This document shows, in pieces, positions 59,174 to 64,000 of a DNA stretch of 64,000 bases (position 1 is its first letter; each line of letters opens with the position of its first letter). This DNA comes from CBDCBA01 sp965214125 (GTDB lineage: Bacteria; Planctomycetota; Phycisphaerae; Tepidisphaerales; Tepidisphaeraceae), in contig CBDCBA010000027.1 in assembly GCA_965214125.1 (NCBI GenBank), positions 62,001-126,000 on the forward strand, given 5' to 3'. The notes under the pieces are model-generated. The model was given only the letters and a program-made list of their open reading frames with translations, made no database searches and had not been told where the DNA came from. Position numbers and translations under genes: made by a program.

Positions 59174-59818
59174 CTAGCGGCGGCGGCGGAGCAGCAGGGT
59201 GCCGCCGGTCGCGAGCAACGCGATGGCAGTTGGTTCCGGCACGGGTGTCACGGTGATCGAGGCATCGTCGAAGTAGACAACACCGTTATCGCCGCGGAAG
59301 TCGCCGCCGGAGTCGAGAGCAAGCACGAAGCGTGCGCGATCCGCGCCGTCGGGCACGACGCCAATCTGCGTGAACTCAGTGTACATCTCGGTCACGACCG
59401 GCGTGAGGTTGCCGGTCTGGCTGACGAACGCGCCGGCGGAGTCGAAGAACTCGATGCGGATTTGGGTTTCGGCGGTCAGCGCCGTCGCGTCGGGCGTGGT
59501 GGCGAAGACGGAGAAGTCGATCGTTTCTCCTGGCGTGAAGCCGTTCACCTGCGTGAACGCGCCGGCGAACGAGGCATCCGAATCGACGCCCGTTTCCAGC
59601 GCCTGCGCGCCGCTGCGAACGTCGGTGCTGCCGAACTGGGAGAAGGGGGAGCCGGCCGGATCGGAGAAGGTGCCGAAGAACCCTTCCCACCCGTCGGTGA
59701 AGTCGGCACCATCGAAGTCGAGGGTGCCCTCGAAGCCGGGATCGGCGAGCATCTGGGCGTCGGCCGAGGCGGCGAACAGGGCAAGTGCGGCCGCCGAAGC
59801 GGCAAAGGCGGTTTTCAT
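59174..59818 (-). CDS. PEP-CTERM secreted protein with carbohydrate-binding-like domain
   Basis: The 214-residue protein has a signal peptide (MKTAFAASAAALALFAASADA), one beta-sandwich domain of the kind found in PEP-CTERM and carbohydrate-binding proteins (LADPGFEGTLDF...TDGWEGFFG; RARFVLALDSGGDF, YFDDASITVTP), and a PEP-CTERM tail (VPEPTAIALLATGGTLLLRR). ATG 59818 has GGAGG six bases before it. Function unknown. Confidence 0.85.
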   Translation of the reverse strand: MKTAFAASAAALALFAASADAQMLADPGFEGTLDFDGADFTDGWEGFFGTFSDPAGSPFSQFGSTDVRSGAQALETGVDSDASFAGAFTQVNGFTPGETIDFSVFATTPDATALTAETQIRIEFFDSAGAFVSQTGNLTPVVTEMYTEFTQIGVVPDGADRARFVLALDSGGDFRGDNGVVYFDDASITVTPVPEPTAIALLATGGTLLLRRRR

Positions 59819-59950
59819 GTTTTCCTCCGGAAAGCCGCCAGGAGCGGCTTGGAACTTAACGTGCGTCACAGCGACGCCCGCCGCACCAGCGTACGGAACT
59901 GTTCCATCAATGCAAGCCCGAGGCCGCGGCGTTTGCGGGTATTATTCTGC

Positions 59951-60205
59951 GTGCCCGTCGGCCACCGCAACGGTCGCCCGCCCGTCTCGCAACGCCTCGC
60001 CACGCGGTGTATTCGCGGTGTCGTCGTCGTCTATCGAGCGACCCTCGGCCCCTTCATGGGCGGCCAGTGCCGGTTCTATCCGACGTGCAGCGAGTACATG
60101 CTTCGGGCCGTCGCCAAGCACGGCCCGTGGCGCGGCGGGTGGATGGGCGTCAAGCGCATCTGCCGCTGCCACCCGTTCGGCGGAAGCGGCGTCGATTTGC
60201 CGTGA
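59951..60205 (+). CDS. yidD: Membrane protein insertion efficiency factor YidD
   Basis: The 84-residue protein has the YidD signature: CIRGVVVVYRATLGPFMGGQ, CRFYPTCSEYMLRAVAKHGP, and WMGVKRICRCHPFGGSG. It assists the YidC insertase at the inner membrane. It is normally next to rnpA and yidC, but here stands alone. Start is GTG. Confidence 0.93.
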   Translation: MPVGHRNGRPPVSQRLATRCIRGVVVVYRATLGPFMGGQCRFYPTCSEYMLRAVAKHGPWRGGWMGVKRICRCHPFGGSGVDLP

Positions 60206-60209
60206 GGGA

Positions 60210-60302
60210 GAAAGGATGAGGGCTGAAGGATGAACCCGAACCGGAGCAGAGGACTCTGATTTGACTCAGGTTCATCCTTCATCCTTCAGCCCTCATCCTT
60301 TC
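60210..60302. repeat. Dispersed palindromic element, family B (copy 2)
   Basis: A 93-bp element with left arm GAAAGGATGAGGGCTGAAGG... and right arm ending ...CCTTCAGCCCTCATCCTTTC; the arms are nearly complementary except for an extra ATCCTTC in the right arm. It fills the gap between yidD and the 83-residue gene. Confidence 0.85.
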
Positions 60303-60331
60303 TGACGCTCCATCCTTTCCTACCCTCCTCC

Positions 60332-60583
60332 ATGCCCGCTCCGCCGTTGATGAAGCCGAACAAGGTGCTGGACCAGTACGGCCTCGAGGTCCGCTGTAAG
60401 CTGCTGGAGATCGCGGCCGTCCTCGACCGCTACGACCGCGCGTGCGCCGCCGATCCCGACGCCGCGCCCGAGGACGACCGCCGGCTGCAACGCTTTCGCG
60501 AGTCGCTCGCCGTCCTGAGCGAACCCCAGGCCGACCCCAACCGCGCCGAGCAGATCGCCCTGATCTTCTCCGACCCGAAGTGA
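60332..60583 (+). CDS. Small conserved-looking helical protein
   Basis: The 83-residue protein is helical and charged (LDQYGLEVRCKLLEIAAVLD, RRLQRFRESLAVLSE). I recall similar small proteins near TatD-like hydrolase genes in planctomycetes, but no function is known to me. A second in-frame ATG at 60350 would drop six residues. It lies between two copies of the family B repeat. Confidence 0.6.
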   Translation: MPAPPLMKPNKVLDQYGLEVRCKLLEIAAVLDRYDRACAADPDAAPEDDRRLQRFRESLAVLSEPQADPNRAEQIALIFSDPK

Positions 60584-60604
60584 TGGCCTCCGGCTCCGCC
60601 CTCG

Positions 60605-60639
60605 GGTTCATCCTTCAGCCTTCATCCCTCAGCCTTTCC
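60605..60639. repeat. Family B palindrome, single arm
   Basis: GGTTCATCCTTCAGCC followed by TTCATCCCTCAGCCTTTCC is one arm of the family B element, ending five bases before the TatD-like start codon. The complementary arm is missing; the CCTCCGGCTC before it resembles the inner part of copy 1. Confidence 0.75.
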
Positions 60640-60644
60640 GGCTT

Positions 60645-61481
60645 ATGTACGTGATTCAGCCGCACTACCACGCGATCGCCCGCACCGCGCAAGATTACGA
60701 ACGCATGGCCATGGCCGGCGTGGTCGCGGTGGCCGAGCCGGCGTTTTGGGCGGGGTTCGACCGCGATCACCCCGAGACGTTCCTCGACTACTTCAAGCAG
60801 ATCGCCGACTTCGAGCCCACCCGCGCCGCCGAGTGGGGAATCCAGCACTTCTGCTGGCTGGCGGTCAACCCGAAGGAGGCCGAGAACCCCGGCCTGACGC
60901 GCACCGTCCTCGACGCGATGCCGCCTCTCTTCGAGAAGCCCACCGTCCTCGGCATTGGCGAAACGGGCCTGCACAAGAGCACGCCGAACGAAATCCAGTC
61001 GCTCGAATGGCATTTGCAACTGGCGCTTGACCACGAGCAGCTTGTTCTCATCCACACGCCGCACCTCGACGACAAGCTCCACGGCACGCGCAAAACGCTG
61101 GAAGTCCTGGAAAACTTCACCAAGGCTGGCCTGCCGCCGGAGCGGGTCTGGATCGACCACGTTGAGGAGCACACGGTGCGCCCCGTCCTCGACGCCGGCT
61201 TCTGGGCGGGGATGACCCTCTACCCGCTGACGAAGATGACCGGCGAGCGGGCGGCGGACGTCATCGAACTCTGCGGCTACGACCGAATGCTCGTCAACTC
61301 CTCGGCCGACTGGGGGCCGAGCGATCCGTTCACGCTGCAAGCCTGCATTCTCGAGTGCCGCCGTCGCGGGTGGGACGAGCAGACACTGACCGAGATCTTC
61401 CATAACAACCCGGCCCATTTCATGCGGCAAAGCGGCAAGTTCCCGATCGAGCCGATCCGCATCGAGACCGTCAAGAACTAA
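60645..61481 (+). CDS. TatD-like metal-dependent hydrolase (EboB type)
   Basis: The 278-residue protein has a metal-binding H-x-H near the start (QPHYHAIART), the segment GIGETGLHKSTPNE (metal-ligand Glu), VLIHTPHLDDKL (His), WIDHVEEHT (His) and a late Asp (LVNSSADWG), the ligand order of TatD hydrolases. The form without the usual GAGY start recalls EboB of edaxadiene-type clusters. Substrate unknown. It is 11 bases ahead of the sugar-hydrolase-like gene. Confidence 0.82.
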   Translation: MYVIQPHYHAIARTAQDYERMAMAGVVAVAEPAFWAGFDRDHPETFLDYFKQIADFEPTRAAEWGIQHFCWLAVNPKEAENPGLTRTVLDAMPPLFEKPTVLGIGETGLHKSTPNEIQSLEWHLQLALDHEQLVLIHTPHLDDKLHGTRKTLEVLENFTKAGLPPERVWIDHVEEHTVRPVLDAGFWAGMTLYPLTKMTGERAADVIELCGYDRMLVNSSADWGPSDPFTLQACILECRRRGWDEQTLTEIFHNNPAHFMRQSGKFPIEPIRIETVKN

Positions 61482-61491
61482 TGGCCCGTCC

Positions 61492-62751
61492 ATGCAGCCC
61501 ATCCGCCCCTGGCCCACGAACCCGCGCTATTGGGAACTTGACGGCCAACCCGTTCTTCTCGTGGGCGGGTCGAAGGAGGACAATCTCTTTCAGATCGACG
61601 GCCTCGAACCGCACCTCGACCTGCTCCATCGCGTCGGTGGCAACTATGTCCGCTGCACGATGAGCAGCCGCGATCCCGGCGACCAGCAGCCGCATGCGAA
61701 CGTCGGTGAGCGGTTCGATTTGACACGATGGAACGACCGCTACTGGCGAAGGTTCGAAATGCTGCTTCGCCTCGCCTCCGATCGCGGCATCGTGGCGCAG
61801 ATCGAAGTGTGGGACCGCTTCGACTTCACCAGCATGATGCGCGACGGCGTTCGCCAGTTCTGGGCCGATAGCAGTTGGAACCCGGCCAACAACGTCAACT
61901 ACTCGGCCGAGTCGAGCGGCCTGCCGATCGACTATCCGGAGCACCCGTCGAACGACCGTCAGCCGTTCTTCCACACGGTGGGTGGGCTGAGCGATGACGT
62001 TCGCCTCGCCGAAGCCGTGCTGGCGCATCAGCGGGCGTTCGTGGAGACGCTCGTCGCCGTCGCCAGGCCGTTCGGCAACGTGCTCTGGTGCATGAATAAC
62101 GAGACGACCACGCCGCCCGCGTGGGGCCGGTACTGGATGGCCTTCATCCGCGAGCGGCACCCATCCGCGATGACGACCGACATGTTCGACGCCGGCTGGA
62201 AGATTCCCGAGGCACCCGAGTTCCTTCAGGCCTTTGACGATGCCGACGCCTATCCGTTTCTCGACATCAGCCAGAACAACAACCTGCGCAACAGCCCGGC
62301 CGACATGTGGCGGCACCTCGCGTTCGTCCACGCGCGCACGAAGGCCGCGCCCCGGCCGATCAACAACGTGAAGGTCTACGGGGCCGACACCTATCCGCAC
62401 GCCAGCCGCGGCTACGCTCGGGAGGGCGACGCGGCGGGGATGCTCGACTTCTGGATCGACCTGTTCGGCGGCTCGGCCTCGGCTCGCTTCCATCGCCCAC
62501 CCGCCGGGCTCGGCCTAGGCCCACTCGCGCAGAACAACCTCAAGACCGTCCGCCTGCTCGAACGCCACGCAAAGCTCTGGGACTTCACTCCCGACTTTGC
62601 CGGCGAACCGTTCGCGATGACAAGCAACGACGGCCGTTGCCTGCTGCTGACAACGACCGCCCAAGGGGATGCCGATCACTGGCTCGATCCGGCGACGGCC
62701 GAGGCGGTCGATCGCCCGGTCGAAGGCCGGCCGTTCATCGGCATCGAGTGA
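61492..62751 (+). CDS. Glycoside hydrolase-like TIM-barrel protein
   Basis: The 419-residue protein resembles DUF4038/apiosidase-like barrels: an early strand HLDLLHRVGGNYVRCTMSSR, then VAQIEVWDRFDFTSM, a conserved-looking NNET (residues 200-203) that fits a catalytic Glu, and a final Asp-rich region. There is no signal peptide, so it may act in the cytoplasm. It follows the TatD-like gene by 11 bases and probably shares its transcript. Confidence 0.7.
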   Translation: MQPIRPWPTNPRYWELDGQPVLLVGGSKEDNLFQIDGLEPHLDLLHRVGGNYVRCTMSSRDPGDQQPHANVGERFDLTRWNDRYWRRFEMLLRLASDRGIVAQIEVWDRFDFTSMMRDGVRQFWADSSWNPANNVNYSAESSGLPIDYPEHPSNDRQPFFHTVGGLSDDVRLAEAVLAHQRAFVETLVAVARPFGNVLWCMNNETTTPPAWGRYWMAFIRERHPSAMTTDMFDAGWKIPEAPEFLQAFDDADAYPFLDISQNNNLRNSPADMWRHLAFVHARTKAAPRPINNVKVYGADTYPHASRGYAREGDAAGMLDFWIDLFGGSASARFHRPPAGLGLGPLAQNNLKTVRLLERHAKLWDFTPDFAGEPFAMTSNDGRCLLLTTTAQGDADHWLDPATAEAVDRPVEGRPFIGIE

Positions 62752-62796
62752 GCGTCGTTGTCGCGAGTGATCCGATCGGTGCGTTCGGTTTCCGCG

Positions 62797-64000
62797 TCAC
62801 TCCGCGAGCGTTGCCAGCGCCGCCTCCGCCAGCTCGCGAAGCGCCGCATCATCCGGGCCGCCCTGGAGCGCGGCGATCGCCCGGAGCAGGTCGCGGTCGT
62901 CCCGCGTCGCGTCGGGCGGGAGCTGCGACCACTCGGCCACGACCGCCTCGATCCGCCCGCGCTGCTCGGCCGTCAGGTCCTGCGCCGGGTCGGCCAACCG
63001 GCGCGCCAGCTCCGACGCCGCAGGCCGGCCCAGTCGCCGAAGCGTTCCCTCGGCCGCCCGCCGCCGCGCGAACTGCGGCGAGGCGAGATTCGCCACGGCC
63101 GCATCGACCCGCTCCACCACCTCTGGCGGCGTCGGCAACTGCGCGAGGAACAGCGCCGTCGCCAACTGCCGCGTGCTCTCGTCGACGAGCTCGATCATGC
63201 CCAGTTCCGCCAACATCGGCCGAACGTGACGGTTGAACGCGGCGGGATCCTGCGTCCGAAGGTCATCGAGCGTCTGGCCCTGAAGCCGCACGGGCTCCAC
63301 CGGCGCGGCAACGCCCAAATCGTTCGCGGCCGAGTGATCGACGCGCAGCGTGATCTCGAAGTCCTCCGACCCCGCCGGATCGAGCGGCGTTTGCATCAGG
63401 TCGACCGTGACCGTCGAGCCGTCGACCCGGTCGTATGCCCGCGTCGCGTGGATGCGGCCCGGCGCGGGGCCGACGGCGATCGCCGTATAACCGGTCACGC
63501 GGTCCCCCGGCTCGAGAAGCTCGTCGGCCTTCGCGGCGAAGGGGCGTAGCAGGTCGATCAGGGCGACGTCGCCGCTGCGCCGCGACCGCCGCTCGCTCAG
63601 CCGGGCCGCCCCGCCGTCGGGCATTGGCACGCGCACGTTCGGTAACGATCGCGGCCGACCGATGAACGAGGGGACCAGGCCGTTCCTCAGCGTCAGTTGA
63701 AGCCGCGCCTCGCCCGAGGGGTCGGCCATGTACAGGGCCACCCTTCCCCGCCGCGATCGGATGAACATTGGTTCCAGTGGCAGCGCGGTGTTGTACGTCG
63801 CGACCAGCCGACCCTGCTCAACGCTCAGCGACAGAACGTCCGCCGACGACACGTTCGCCCGCAGCGGCCAGAGCCCCGCCAGCTCGCTGTCGACGAACTC
63901 CTGCGCGTGGGCGGCCAACTCGGCGGGCGTCGCCGGGCGGTCCTGACCCCACGCGGCCTCGGCAGAACCCAGGGCGACGGCGGCAAGCGCGGCAAGGCGA
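62797..64000 (-). CDS. Secreted protein with HEAT-like repeats (5' end beyond window)
   Basis: The frame runs off the right edge. The visible N-terminal part contains a hydrophobic segment typical of a signal peptide (RLAALAAVALGSAEAAWGQD), then a beta-rich region to about residue 230 and a helical C-terminal third with Leu/Ala/Arg-rich repeats (LASPQFARRRAAEGTLRRLG, AASELARRLADPAQDL) of HEAT type. I recognise no enzyme motif. The start codon is not in the window; a TTG at 63918 would cut off the signal segment, so it is not used. Confidence 0.6.
   Translation of the reverse strand, partial: RLAALAAVALGSAEAAWGQDRPATPAELAAHAQEFVDSELAGLWPLRANVSSADVLSLSVEQGRLVATYNTALPLEPMFIRSRRGRVALYMADPSGEARLQLTLRNGLVPSFIGRPRSLPNVRVPMPDGGAARLSERRSRRSGDVALIDLLRPFAAKADELLEPGDRVTGYTAIAVGPAPGRIHATRAYDRVDGSTVTVDLMQTPLDPAGSEDFEITLRVDHSAANDLGVAAPVEPVRLQGQTLDDLRTQDPAAFNRHVRPMLAELGMIELVDESTRQLATALFLAQLPTPPEVVERVDAAVANLASPQFARRRAAEGTLRRLGRPAASELARRLADPAQDLTAEQRGRIEAVVAEWSQLPPDATRDDRDLLRAIAALQGGPDDAALRELAEAALATLAE

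Overview
The window is very GC-rich, with short spacers and many ATGA, GTGA and TAATG gene overlaps, and looks like a chromosome segment of a planctomycete, most likely class Phycisphaerae. The evidence is four proteins with C-terminal VPEP-type PEP-CTERM tails, a pseudopilin with an H-X9-DG tail, an EF-Tu whose switch I lacks the usual RGITI, outer-membrane genes (BamA, Skp, LpxD), a sulfatase and a GH16 glucanase. The assignment rests on recognised protein traits, not on a 16S gene. There is no phage, CRISPR array, transposase or rRNA operon.

Region by region. 0-9.2 kb: a membrane glycosyltransferase, a TPR-YggX fusion, glyA, a large lipoprotein, tRNA-Gln, and two unusual anchored proteins, one of them a MauE-like/pseudopilin fusion. 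9.3-25.6 kb: the translation/transcription block, entirely on the minus strand, in the order tRNA-Thr, tuf, rpmG, tRNA-Trp, secE, nusG, rplK, rplA, rplJ, rplL, rpoB, rpoC. Foreign pieces sit inside it: an 86-aa gene between rplK and rplA, a 65-aa membrane protein coupled to rpoB, and an FkbM methyltransferase before rpoC flanked by a truncated copy of the rpoC 5' end. 25.7-35.4 kb: an IMPase-like enzyme, membrane proteins, an ABC exporter pair, a rhomboid-TPR protein, a tightly overlapping group of small membrane proteins with a DUF167 protein and then a vWA protein, and an O-antigen ligase-like protein. 35.6-40 kb: bamA-skp-lpxD. 40-48.4 kb: housekeeping enzymes (truA, wrbA, hisN), a nucleotidyltransferase-like protein, a pseudopilin, a PEP-CTERM GH16 glucanase, a PEP-CTERM spondin-like protein, and an ECF sigma/anti-sigma pair. 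48.5-56 kb: a frameshifted membrane-protein gene, a sugar isomerase-like protein, a TRASH/YHS-like lipoprotein, a sulfatase, an osmoprotectant-type ABC system with fused binding protein and permease, and rtcA. 56-64 kb: a gene remnant, two more PEP-CTERM proteins, cysS, hisI, yidD, a TatD-like hydrolase, a sugar-hydrolase-like TIM barrel, and a HEAT-like secreted protein cut by the window edge.

Several families of long imperfect palindromes recur between genes: GTAGGGTGGG..., GAAAGGATGA..., TTTTAGCCGCCCGCG..., and a GGGAGGTGGGA element. They look like REP-type dispersed repeats and in places supply stop codons or lie right against start codons.

The strongest leads are the rpoB-rpoC interval with its duplicated rpoC start, the MauE-pseudopilin fusion, the cysteine-free TPR-YggX fusion, and the overlapping small-membrane-protein/DUF167/vWA group. 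No complete new defence or biosynthetic system could be demonstrated from the sequence alone.
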